Below are positions 1 to 7,648 of a stretch of DNA of 64,000 nucleotides, one piece after another. Positions within the stretch are counted from its first letter, which is position 1. Each line of letters opens with the position of its first letter. The DNA comes from JAGPCK01 sp964535575. GTDB taxonomy: Bacteria; Bacteroidota; Bacteroidia; UKL13-3. Under the pieces are notes generated by a model. It made no database searches. It saw nothing but the letters and a program-made list of their open reading frames with translations, and was not told the origin of the DNA. The position numbers and the translations under genes were made by a program. The DNA lies in the NCBI GenBank assembly GCA_964535575.1, contig CAZHTC010000001.1, positions 558,001-622,000 on the forward strand, given 5' to 3'.

Positions 1-186
1 TTATCCCGTTTTCACCCATTGATTCAAATGGAAATTTCCACTACCGAGAACAGGACACAAATTTTTAACGTGTTGCGTCCATTAGGTTATAAAATATTCG
101 GATTGTTTGACAACTCACTTACTGAATTATCGGCAGAACAAGCGCTCGGATATAATAAAGGTGACTTTTATTTTAAGTGCGATTAA
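1..186 (+). CDS. FkbM-like methyltransferase, C-terminal fragment (cut by window start)
   Basis: An open frame runs from the first base of the window to a TAA at 184-186, giving the last 61 residues of a protein whose start lies outside. The tail reads like the end of an FkbM-family SAM-dependent methyltransferase: a strand with LIQMEIS, then a helix with NRTQIFNVL and the phrase LGYKIFGLFDN, the usual position of the last core strand and the variable cap. In such proteins the product is often a methylated sugar or lipid, but nothing here shows the substrate. The gene is convergent with the DUF4468 gene, with 11 bases between stops. The family call rests on a short tail, so it is tentative. 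Confidence 0.5.
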   Translation, partial: LSRFHPLIQMEISTTENRTQIFNVLRPLGYKIFGLFDNSLTELSAEQALGYNKGDFYFKCD

Positions 187-197
187 ACCGCTATCTG

Positions 198-878
198 CTA
201 CCAATCGTCTTCATCAACAATAATTGGATCCTTCATCAGCTTTTTGAAAACTTCAATCATTCGTTTCAAGTCAGCATCTGCTCCGCGAAGGATGGCATCT
301 GCATTTTTTACATTTGTTGAAGTAGTGTTGTAGTATTCAAAATAGGTTCTGGTAGGTATCGTGTTCTTATCTCCAGCAGTAATTTTGCTTTCGTTTACCA
401 AATTTGAGATGGCGTACTTGTAGCGGCCTTCCTTTATCCAGAGGGTCATTTTAAATTTATGATATCCTACGCTTGCTTTTGAATACTTATTGGTATAGGT
501 ATATGCATCAATGTATCCGTTTATAACCAACTTGGCGTTTTCCTTGTCAACCTCAAATATATCTTTTGGTTTCTCCCCGTTTTTTGCAAAGTTAGCCATT
601 GCCCATCTTTTAGCCCTCTTGTATAATGAGTCTGAAAGCGACTCAGATTGTTCAATTATTTCGGTGTATGTAACCAGCATGGTAATCGAATCAACAGGTA
701 AAACCATACGTACAAACGGTTTTGCAGCGGGTCTTCTCACAGTAGAGGTACTTTGCGTATCGTTATTATCCTGCTGCTGATTCACATCTGTAAATATATC
801 TTGCTCATCGTTGTTTTGAGAATAGGCAAAGCCACTCCAAAGAAGAAAAGATGCACTAAGAAAAAGGAGTTTTTTCAT
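198..878 (-). CDS. Secreted DUF4468 (TBP-like fold) protein
   Basis: A 226-residue protein that starts with a clear Sec signal peptide (KKLLF, hydrophobic core, cleavage near AYSQ about residue 21). A low-complexity Q/N/D-rich linker follows to about residue 50. The domain from about residue 58 to 160 (LPVDSITMLVTYTEIIEQ, then RAKRWAMANFAK and a beta-rich part with GYHKFKMTLWIKEGRYKY) matches the DUF4468 family of Bacteroidota, secreted proteins with a TBP-like fold and no known activity. The C-terminus is acidic (VDEDDW). It is transcribed divergently from the aminopeptidase gene, with a 144-base AT-rich intergenic space. Function unknown. Confidence 0.75.
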   Translation of the reverse strand: MKKLLFLSASFLLWSGFAYSQNNDEQDIFTDVNQQQDNNDTQSTSTVRRPAAKPFVRMVLPVDSITMLVTYTEIIEQSESLSDSLYKRAKRWAMANFAKNGEKPKDIFEVDKENAKLVINGYIDAYTYTNKYSKASVGYHKFKMTLWIKEGRYKYAISNLVNESKITAGDKNTIPTRTYFEYYNTTSTNVKNADAILRGADADLKRMIEVFKKLMKDPIIVDEDDW

Positions 879-1022
879 TGAAAATTCGTTTTATGGGTTG
901 GGTATTCTATTATTGTGCCAATAAAATATTTGGTTTCAAAAATACATGTTTCAATCAATCCCGAAAATAGTATTTTCATGTGAAATAACTTATAACTTCC
1001 TTATTAAAAAAATTAATTATTA

Positions 1023-2906
1023 ATGAGCTCATTCTCAAACCTTAAATACATCTGCTTTGCAGGATTGATGCTAGTTGGCCTTATGGGTTGTCAAAAAAAT
1101 AAGCCGAATACGAAGATTATTGGGGGAGAACTCCTGATTGCAGACCCGCATTCTTTTGCCCGGACAAACGGAGCAACGGTAAAACATCTGGAGTTGGATT
1201 TGGAGGTTAATTTTGCCAAACATATACTAAACGGATGGGCTGAATGGCATATAAACCCAAATGAAAGTGACACCCTTGTATTAGATACCCGCGACCTGAA
1301 AATAAATGCTGTTTATTTAAATAACGACAGCAATCCCAGTGCGTTCACTATAGGCAAAAATGACCCTGTGCTGGGCGAGGCACTTATCATTCCTATTGAT
1401 GAGCATACACAAAAGGTGAAAATTGTTTACCAAACATCTGCACAGGCAGCCGCCCTGCAATGGTTAAATCCTTCGCAAACCAAAGGCAAACAATTACCTT
1501 TTTTATACACACAGTCACAGGCCATTCTTGCACGTTCCTGGTTGCCCTGCATGGATAGCCCCGGAATTAAATTTACGTATAATGCTAAAATTAAAGTACC
1601 TGCCAACCTGATGGCACTGATGAGTGCCGAAAACGATACCACACTTCATCCGAACGGAGTCTATCATTTTTCAATGCCTTACTCCATCCCGTCCTACCTG
1701 ATGGCACTTACCGTTGGCAATCTTCAATACAAATATTTGGGTAAAAACTGCGGAGTTTACAGCGAACCGGAAACAATAAAAGAAGCTGCTTTTGAATTTG
1801 TGGACATAGAGAAAATGATCAATGCCGCATCCTCCCTGTATGGCCCATATGCCTGGGGGAAATACGATGTAGTGGTTATGCCTCCGAGTTTCCCTTTTGG
1901 CGGAATGGAAAATCCGCGCTTAACTTTTGCAACTCCTACCATCATCACCCACGACCGCTCTCTGGTGGCGCTTATAGCACATGAGCTTGCTCACAGCTGG
2001 AGCGGAAATCTGGTAACCAATAAAACGTGGGACGACTTTTGGCTGAATGAAGGCTTTACCGTATATTTTGAAAACCGGATTATGGAAGCTTTATACGGAA
2101 AAGAATATGCCGACATGCATGAAGTAATAGGGTATGGCGAGTTAAAAAAAACACTACATGAAATGGGTGAAAGTAACCCCAATACCGCCTTAAAACAAAA
2201 CCTTAAGGGTATGGATCCCGATGATGCCGTAAATGATATTGCCTATGAAAAGGGGCGGTTTTTTCTGTTGCACATTGAAAGAACAGTTGGAAGGTACAAA
2301 TGGGATGCTTTTTTAAAAGAGTACTTTGAACATTACCGCTTTCAAAGCATAAGTACGGAAGATTTTTTGCAATTTCTTGATGAAAAAATAATACGCGGCA
2401 ATAAAGAATTAGCACTGAAAATAAATGCCAAAGAATGGATAAACACCCCGGGGTTGCCCGCCAATTTCCCATCAATCAGCTCAAATTTGCTGGATGAAGC
2501 CAAACAACTGGCGGTGACCTTTTCGGAAGGAAAATCTACAGACATTGGATCAACTGCCAATTGGCACACATTCCAGTGGCTTCATTTTTTACGCAGCCTT
2601 CCCAAAAAATTAACCCCGGTCCAATTGGCCAGCCTCGACCACTCATTTCATTTTACCAATAGCAACAATGCAGAAATACTGTGCGATTGGTTTCAATTAG
2701 CCATTCAAAATAACTATAAAGAGGCCTATCCTGCCATGGAAAATTTTCTAAACACTGTTGGAAGACGAAAATTTATACAACCTTTGTACGCCCTTATGAA
2801 AGCAACAGGACAAACAGAAACGGCATTAAAAATTTACAAAAATGCCAAACTTGGATACCATCAGGTATCGTCACATACTATTGATCAGATTTTAGTTTCA
2901 GAATAA
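1023..2906 (+). CDS. M1-family (leukotriene A4 hydrolase-like) zinc aminopeptidase lipoprotein
   Basis: A 627-residue lipoprotein. The signal peptide ends in lipobox LMGC (Cys 23), so it is probably anchored in the outer membrane. The M1 catalytic core is complete: the substrate-binding loop GGMENP at residues 293-298 and the zinc site HELAH at 320-324 with the third ligand Glu 343 (LNEGF), the exact H-E-x-x-H-18x-E spacing. The N-terminal beta domain precedes it and an alpha-helical repeat tail follows (about 490-627), which with the GGMEN variant points to the leukotriene A4 hydrolase/cold-active aminopeptidase branch. It should release N-terminal amino acids from peptides outside the cytoplasm. 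The TPR lipoprotein gene follows after 6 bases, so they are probably cotranscribed. Confidence 0.9.
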   Translation: MSSFSNLKYICFAGLMLVGLMGCQKNKPNTKIIGGELLIADPHSFARTNGATVKHLELDLEVNFAKHILNGWAEWHINPNESDTLVLDTRDLKINAVYLNNDSNPSAFTIGKNDPVLGEALIIPIDEHTQKVKIVYQTSAQAAALQWLNPSQTKGKQLPFLYTQSQAILARSWLPCMDSPGIKFTYNAKIKVPANLMALMSAENDTTLHPNGVYHFSMPYSIPSYLMALTVGNLQYKYLGKNCGVYSEPETIKEAAFEFVDIEKMINAASSLYGPYAWGKYDVVVMPPSFPFGGMENPRLTFATPTIITHDRSLVALIAHELAHSWSGNLVTNKTWDDFWLNEGFTVYFENRIMEALYGKEYADMHEVIGYGELKKTLHEMGESNPNTALKQNLKGMDPDDAVNDIAYEKGRFFLLHIERTVGRYKWDAFLKEYFEHYRFQSISTEDFLQFLDEKIIRGNKELALKINAKEWINTPGLPANFPSISSNLLDEAKQLAVTFSEGKSTDIGSTANWHTFQWLHFLRSLPKKLTPVQLASLDHSFHFTNSNNAEILCDWFQLAIQNNYKEAYPAMENFLNTVGRRKFIQPLYALMKATGQTETALKIYKNAKLGYHQVSSHTIDQILVSE

Positions 2907-2912
2907 AATATT

Positions 2913-3623
2913 ATGCAAAAAACAATAGCCCTTACCCTCTTAGGTTCATTTCTTTTTCTGGCAGCCTGCAAAAAGAAAAACTCCACATCAGGCCATAGCA
3001 GTTCTGATGATCAAAACATGAAAATGTATGAAAAAGCCATGGAAATGGGCGACTTTCAAACCGCCATTTACAGCCTCAACCTGTTTCTTCAAACCGACTC
3101 ATCGGATGTGAAATGGTACGATACGCTTGCGGTTTTATATATAAATACCAATAACTTTTTACCGGCCTCGTGGTGTGCAGATAAAGTATTAAAAAATAAG
3201 CCAAAAGAATTACGTATGCTTGAACTGAAAGCAATGGCTGAGCAACAGCTTGGGCGAAGAGATAAAATTCTGGACGTGTACAAAACCCTGTTCGACATCA
3301 CCGGCAACTTCCAGTATATGTATCAAACAGCAGCCGTTGAGTTTACTGCGGGAAACATTGACCGTTGCAAAAGTTTAATTGACTCCATGATGAGCAGTAA
3401 GAATATCACCAAAGATTCAATTGACATTCAGGTAAGCGAAGACGAATCACAAAAAGTACCGTTGAAAGCGGCCATTTACAATCTGAAGGCCTTTATTAAA
3501 GCCCGCGATGGCAAATATCCTGAAGCAAAAAAGGACTTTGAAAATGCACTCCGGATATTTCCTGATTTTATTCTGGCGAAGAAAAATCTGCGTGACTTAA
3601 TGCAAGGGGGCGGGCAACGGTAA
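2913..3623 (+). CDS. Tetratricopeptide-repeat lipoprotein
   Basis: A 236-residue lipoprotein with lipobox LAAC (Cys 19) followed by a charged KKKN stretch and a Ser-rich linker. The rest is alpha-helical with TPR-like units: a helix pair around MEMGDFQTAIYSLNLFL, another at YDTLAVLYINTNNFLPAS, and a last one at KAFIKARDGKYPEAKKDF followed by ALRIFPDFILAKKNL. TPR proteins are scaffolds for protein contacts; the partner is not evident. It lies 6 bases after the aminopeptidase gene and 8 before the FAD-protein remnant, so it is part of one transcription unit. No enzyme motif is present. Confidence 0.8.
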   Translation: MQKTIALTLLGSFLFLAACKKKNSTSGHSSSDDQNMKMYEKAMEMGDFQTAIYSLNLFLQTDSSDVKWYDTLAVLYINTNNFLPASWCADKVLKNKPKELRMLELKAMAEQQLGRRDKILDVYKTLFDITGNFQYMYQTAAVEFTAGNIDRCKSLIDSMMSSKNITKDSIDIQVSEDESQKVPLKAAIYNLKAFIKARDGKYPEAKKDFENALRIFPDFILAKKNLRDLMQGGGQR

Positions 3624-3631
3624 ACAACAAC

Positions 3632-3835
3632 ATGTCGGTAGCAATTATCGGGTCGGGAGTAAGTGGTGTACTTACCTGTTTTCATCTTCATAGGTTAAAA
3701 CCCGTTACAAGAATTTACCTCATTGAATCCATCGCTTCACAAGCAGGTAAAGGTTTGGCGTATTCAACGGGTGACGAAACTCATTTGTTAAATGTTGCAG
3801 CCGGAAAAATGAGTGCACTGCCGTACCCGAGATAA
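3632..3835 (+). pseudogene. Truncated FAD/NAD(P)-binding protein (N-terminal remnant)
   Basis: The 67-residue frame opens with a clean Rossmann dinucleotide site, VAIIGSGVSGVLT, followed by a second strand ending in Glu (IYLIES) and then GKGLAYST and HLLNVAAGKMSALP. This is the start of the FAD-NAD(P)-binding (FAD_NAD_binding_9-like) proteins, which are normally 450-600 residues. The frame ends at TAA 3833-3835 right after the LNV..KMSA motif and nothing resembling the remaining protein follows; the DUF486 gene starts 53 bases on. It is best read as a deletion remnant. A 67-residue protein would lack the NADP and substrate parts and should not be catalytic. Confidence 0.7.
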
Positions 3836-3888
3836 GGCATCAAAGTATAGCCATTGCAAAAAAACTTGCTTATTAAATTCATTCGTTT

Positions 3889-4257
3889 ATGAGAGCTTTA
3901 GTTACCATTTCCCTTCTCATCGTATCCAATACCTTTATGACCTTTGCCTGGTACGGGCATTTAAAATTTAAAGAATATAAATGGTTTCAAAGCACCGGAC
4001 TTGTCGGGTTTATTTTACTCAGCTGGTTTATTGCCTTGTTTGAATACATTTTCCAAGTTCCGGCAAACCGCATCGGCTTTAAAGAAAACGGTGGTCCGTT
4101 TAGTCTGCTGCAGTTAAAAGTAATTCAGGAAATCATTACACTCACTGTTTTTGTTATTTTTTCATCGGTATTTTTCAAAAATGAATCTTTTAAAATGAAT
4201 CACCTCATCGGCTTCATTTTTTTGATTCTGGCCGTTTATTTTATCTTTAAAAGATAA
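3889..4257 (+). CDS. DUF486 family (DMT-like) small membrane protein
   Basis: A 122-residue, very hydrophobic protein with four predicted transmembrane helices: about residues 3-22, 34-53, 73-95 and 101-120. Sequence features such as FMTFAWYGHLKF, FEYIFQVPANRIG and LKVIQEIITLTVF are those of the DUF486 family, half-size relatives of drug/metabolite transporters that probably act as dimers. The substrate is unknown. The gene follows the FAD-protein remnant with a 53-base gap, and is separated by 76 bases from ppx. Confidence 0.85.
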   Translation: MRALVTISLLIVSNTFMTFAWYGHLKFKEYKWFQSTGLVGFILLSWFIALFEYIFQVPANRIGFKENGGPFSLLQLKVIQEIITLTVFVIFSSVFFKNESFKMNHLIGFIFLILAVYFIFKR

Positions 4258-4333
4258 ATAAATACATGGTGTTGACAGAAACTTAATTTAAAATGCCGTA
4301 AACTGTTTTACCTTAGCCACAGGAAAAAGAGAT

Positions 4334-5242
4334 TTGAAATTCGCATCTATAGATATCGGGTCAAATGCATTGCGGCTGCTTATTGCACGCTGGGTACCCG
4401 ACAACGCCACCGAGCCTTTTAAACGTATTGAATTTGTTCGGGTGCCGTTGCGATTGGGTGACGATGCCTTCAGAAAAAAAAGTATCAGCAAAGAAAAAAG
4501 GCAGATGCTTTACAAAGCACTTGAAGCCTTTCGCCTGCTTATGGATGTGCACGATGTTGACGATTACATGGCATGTGCCACCAGCGCACTGCGCGAAGCA
4601 GAAAACGGAAGAAAAATTATAGCCAAGGTCCAACAAAAACTCGACCTGACCATTGAAATCATCAGCGGGAAACGCGAATCAGAACTCATTCTGGCGTCCA
4701 TAAAAAATTATTTCCCTGAAAACGGGAATTACCTCACTATTGACGTTGGAGGAGGGAGTACCGAGATGACCATTATTGACAACCACATCCCTGTTGTGTC
4801 CGAATCGTTTAATATTGGTACCGTGCGTATGCTTGATAAAGCGGTGAAGGAAAAAACCTGGACCGAAGCCGAGAAATGGGTGAAACAGCATACTTCCGGA
4901 TTAACCAAGATAACTGCCATAGGCACTAGCGGAACCCTGAATAAACTTTACCGCATGGGGCAGCAAAAACCCGGAGAAGCTTTTCTTACCTACAACAAAC
5001 TGGAGCAATTGCACCGAATGCTTAAAAAGTACTCGGTTAAAGAACGTACTGAAAAGTTACAACTTAACCCCGACCGGGCCGATGTAATTGAACCTTCAGC
5101 ATTTATCTACCTGAAAATCATGAAATGGGCAAGTTGCGAGAAAATTTATTCTCCCAATGCAGGGCTCAAAGATGGTATCTTGCTCGAACTGGCCGGAAGG
5201 TATCAACAAGTGATTGAAGCCGGAAGATTACCTGAAAACTAA
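4334..5242 (+). CDS. Ppx/GppA-type exopolyphosphatase
   Basis: A 302-residue member of the ASKHA ATPase-fold Ppx/GppA family, cytoplasmic, that removes terminal phosphate from polyphosphate or from pppGpp. The phosphate-1 loop SIDIGSNALRLLI is at residues 5-17, the second loop DVGGGSTEM at about 137-145, and GTSGTLNKL near 195; YSPNAGLKDGILLEL near the end matches the C-terminal conserved motif. There is no HD-domain extension, so it is the short two-domain form common in Bacteroidota. The start is TTG at 4334; no ATG lies nearby and this TTG places the MKFASIDIGSN start exactly where the family begins. Confidence 0.88.
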   Translation: MKFASIDIGSNALRLLIARWVPDNATEPFKRIEFVRVPLRLGDDAFRKKSISKEKRQMLYKALEAFRLLMDVHDVDDYMACATSALREAENGRKIIAKVQQKLDLTIEIISGKRESELILASIKNYFPENGNYLTIDVGGGSTEMTIIDNHIPVVSESFNIGTVRMLDKAVKEKTWTEAEKWVKQHTSGLTKITAIGTSGTLNKLYRMGQQKPGEAFLTYNKLEQLHRMLKKYSVKERTEKLQLNPDRADVIEPSAFIYLKIMKWASCEKIYSPNAGLKDGILLELAGRYQQVIEAGRLPEN

Positions 5243-5284
5243 GTCTTTACAAAAAGCCTACTGATAAAAAAATAACCTGATGCC

Positions 5285-5314
5285 TTGCTTTTGTGTATAA
5301 CTCCGCTATATTTG
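5285..5314 (+). promoter_or_regulatory. Putative Bacteroidota-type promoter of rpsT
   Basis: TATATTTG at 5307-5314 is an exact match to the -7 element TAnnTTTG, with a TTG at 5285-5287 nineteen bases upstream as a partial -33 element. Transcription would begin about 5318-5322, some 20 bases before the rpsT ATG. Consensus from known Bacteroides/Flavobacterium promoters; the site itself is inferred. Confidence 0.5.
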
Positions 5315-5342
5315 CAGTCCTTTTTTAAGAATATAGAATACA

Positions 5343-5597
5343 ATGGCAAATCATAAATCAGCAGAAAAAAGAATCAGAGCCAATGCGGTAAAAAGATTAA
5401 GAAACCGTTATCAGGCAAAAAGTACCCGCACTTTGCTCAAAAATCTGCGTGCGTCAAAAGACAAAAAAGAAGCAAGCGAATTATTAAAGAAAGCATTTTC
5501 TATGCTTGACAAACTGGCTAAGAAAAGTGTGATTCATAAAAACAAAGCCTCTAATCAAAAGTCGAAATTGGCTCGTTTGGTTAAAGCTTTAAGCTAA
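5343..5597 (+). CDS. rpsT: 30S ribosomal protein S20
   Basis: An 84-residue, lysine-rich protein that matches S20 throughout: MANHKSAEKRIRANAVKR at the N-terminus, then a helix with RTLLKNLRASKDKKEA and the C-terminal VIHKNKASNQKSKLARLVKAL. S20 binds 16S rRNA in the lower body of the small subunit. Monocistronic: its own promoter-like site precedes it and a strong hairpin terminator follows 20 bases after the stop. Confidence 0.97.
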   Translation: MANHKSAEKRIRANAVKRLRNRYQAKSTRTLLKNLRASKDKKEASELLKKAFSMLDKLAKKSVIHKNKASNQKSKLARLVKALS

Positions 5598-5617
5598 GAT
5601 ATTAAAAAAATTTTCAG

Positions 5618-5648
5618 AGCCCTTTCGGAAATCCGCAAGGGCTTTTTT
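5618..5648 (+). terminator. Rho-independent terminator of rpsT
   Basis: AGCCCTT at 5618-5624 pairs with AAGGGCT at 5637-5643, and inside it CGGA pairs with TCCG, giving an 11-pair stem with a two-base loop and single bulges, followed by a run of T to 5648. It sits between rpsT and radC, and is the clearest intrinsic terminator in the window. Confidence 0.85.
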
Positions 5649-5659
5649 ATTTTAGCGCC

Positions 5660-6358
5660 ATGAGTGATGAAAACCCGTATATTTCTATTAAAAACTGGGC
5701 GGAAGACGACCGACCCAGAGAAAAACTGCTGATTAAAGGAAAACAAGCCCTGAGCAATGCCGAATTATTAGCCATATTAATTTCAACCGGAACCAAAGAA
5801 GCATCGGCAGTAGAATTAGGTAAGCGTATTTTGAAACTGGCAGGTGATAACCTGAATGAATTAGGCCGACTTAGCGTTAAAGACCTTACCAAAGTAAAGG
5901 GAATTGGAGAAGCCAAAGCCATTACCATTGCCGCAGCTCTAGAATTGGGAGCCCGAAGACGGGTGGAAGAAGTAATGGAAAAAGCCATTATACGTTCCTC
6001 ACGCAATGCATTTGATATTATGCATCCGTTGCTCTCCGATTTAAAAAAGGAAGAATTTTGGATTTTGCTACTGAACCGCGCCAATAAAGTGATTCACAAA
6101 TTTCGAATAAGTGAAGGTGGAGTAGCAGGCACGGTTGCCGATCCGAAAATAATTTTCAAATCAGCACTCGACCACCTGGCATCAGGCGTGATTTTATGTC
6201 ATAACCACCCTTCGGGAAACAATAAACCCAGCCAGGCCGATATTGACCTTACGAAAAAGATGAAAGAAGCTGGAAAATTGCTCGAAATTAGCGTACTTGA
6301 CCATATCATTATTGCCGAAAACCATTACTACAGTTTTGCCGATGAAGGGATCTTGTAA
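5660..6358 (+). CDS. radC: RadC-family JAB/MPN-domain protein
   Basis: A 232-residue protein with the full RadC layout: an N-terminal helix-hairpin-helix region (KVKGIGEAKA at 78-87) and a C-terminal JAB metalloprotease-like domain. The metal site HNHPSGNNKPSQAD is intact with His 181, His 183 and Asp 194 (H-x-H-x10-D). Despite the name, a role in DNA repair is not established; homologues are core genes in many bacteria and also occur on mobile elements. This copy is among housekeeping genes. It starts 12 bases after the rpsT terminator and is followed by a flavoprotein gene. Confidence 0.93.
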   Translation: MSDENPYISIKNWAEDDRPREKLLIKGKQALSNAELLAILISTGTKEASAVELGKRILKLAGDNLNELGRLSVKDLTKVKGIGEAKAITIAAALELGARRRVEEVMEKAIIRSSRNAFDIMHPLLSDLKKEEFWILLLNRANKVIHKFRISEGGVAGTVADPKIIFKSALDHLASGVILCHNHPSGNNKPSQADIDLTKKMKEAGKLLEISVLDHIIIAENHYYSFADEGIL

Positions 6359-6396
6359 AAATTTTTCTCTAATCTATTCCTCCCTTTTCTTCATCT

Positions 6397-7644
6397 TTGC
6401 CCGTGTTGAAACATCGCATTATTATAGCAGGAGCCGGACCGGCAGGCACAAGTGCTTCCCTTTTTTTAGCAAAAGCAGGAATACCCCATTTAATTTTTGA
6501 CAAGGCAACTTTTCCAAGAGATAAAGTTTGCGGAGATGCCCTTAGCGGAAAGGTAGTGGAGGTTTTAAAAAAATTAGACCCCACGCTCTTAGATGAGATG
6601 CAGGCCAACACCGAATTTTTTTTGGGAAGTCATGGAGTAGTATTTGGCGCCCCCAATGGCAAAGAACTTCCCATCCCCTTCCGATCAACAAAAAATACCG
6701 ACTCATCGGCTCCCGGATTTATTAGTAAGCGATTCGACTTTGATCATTTTCTTTTTTCGAAACTAAACCGAAACTATGCCGAGGTATGGGAAAACACATC
6801 ATTAAAAAAAGCAGTGCAGCTTGAGAATGGATTAAATCTGCTGGTAGAAAAAAACGGAAAGGAAGAAACGCTTTTATGTGATTTGGTAATAGATGCTACC
6901 GGTGACCGCAGTGTGCTGAACCGCGAACTGGCCGGCTATATAAAAGAAGAAAACCACTACTGTGCGGGCATCAGAGCCTATTATAAAAATGTGACCGGCT
7001 TTCATGAAGGGAATTTTATTGAACTGCATTTTCTGGAAGAATTGCTGCCGGGTTACTTCTGGATTTTTCCTTTACCCAACGGAATGGCCAATGTGGGTGC
7101 TGGCATGCTGAGCAAAAGTGTAAGTGCAAAAAAAGTAAATCTGCGCGAAGCCATGCTGAAAGCAATTAAAGAAAATCCGCGCATTAATCACCGGTTTAAG
7201 CATGCCGAATTGCAGGGAAAAATAGAAGGATGGGGGTTGCCACTTGGTTCAAAAAAAAGGGCCATTTCAGGAAATCATTTTTTGCTGGCTGGTGATGCCG
7301 CCTCGTTGATTGACCCCTTTACCGGTGAGGGAATTGGAAACGCACTCTACAGCGGAATGCTGGCTGCCGAAACAGCAGCAAAAGCCACCAGGAAAAATTG
7401 TTTTGATGCCTCTTACCTTCACCAATACGATGAGCAAATTTATGAACGACTTTGGGACGAACTTAAACTAAGCCACACCCTGCAAAAACTTTGTAAATAT
7501 CCGTGGCTTTTTAATTTTGTGGTAAACAAAGCGCATAAGAGCAAAACCCTGCGCGATACTATCTCGTGCATGTTTGATGATATTGATATGCGCAACCAAT
7601 TCAGCAATCCCCTGTTTTATCTCAAAATGCTTTTTAACCGGTAA
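6397..7644 (+). CDS. FAD-dependent oxidoreductase, geranylgeranyl-reductase family
   Basis: A 415-residue flavoprotein. The N-terminal Rossmann site is IIIAGAGPAGTSAS (Gly 12, 14, 17) with KVCGDALSG following the second strand, and the late FAD motif is LLAGDAASLIDPFTGEGIG near residues 296-312. This combination is that of the GGR/PHBH-like reductases, which reduce isoprenoid chains or hydroxylate aromatics. The likely substrate is an isoprenoid or quinone, but this is family inference. Start options are TTG 6397, GTG 6403 and TTG 6406; all give nearly the same protein and no ATG is suitable. A CATCTTTG, close to a -7 element, overlaps the start. Convergent with the LysM gene, 4 bases apart. 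Confidence 0.82.
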   Translation: MPVLKHRIIIAGAGPAGTSASLFLAKAGIPHLIFDKATFPRDKVCGDALSGKVVEVLKKLDPTLLDEMQANTEFFLGSHGVVFGAPNGKELPIPFRSTKNTDSSAPGFISKRFDFDHFLFSKLNRNYAEVWENTSLKKAVQLENGLNLLVEKNGKEETLLCDLVIDATGDRSVLNRELAGYIKEENHYCAGIRAYYKNVTGFHEGNFIELHFLEELLPGYFWIFPLPNGMANVGAGMLSKSVSAKKVNLREAMLKAIKENPRINHRFKHAELQGKIEGWGLPLGSKKRAISGNHFLLAGDAASLIDPFTGEGIGNALYSGMLAAETAAKATRKNCFDASYLHQYDEQIYERLWDELKLSHTLQKLCKYPWLFNFVVNKAHKSKTLRDTISCMFDDIDMRNQFSNPLFYLKMLFNR

Positions 7645-7648
7645 GCGA

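Noticed and set aside
4334..4636. Alternative frames over the 5' end of the ppx gene
   Set aside because: Both overlapping frames are Cys/His-rich shadows, while the chosen frame has the complete ASKHA phosphate loop.
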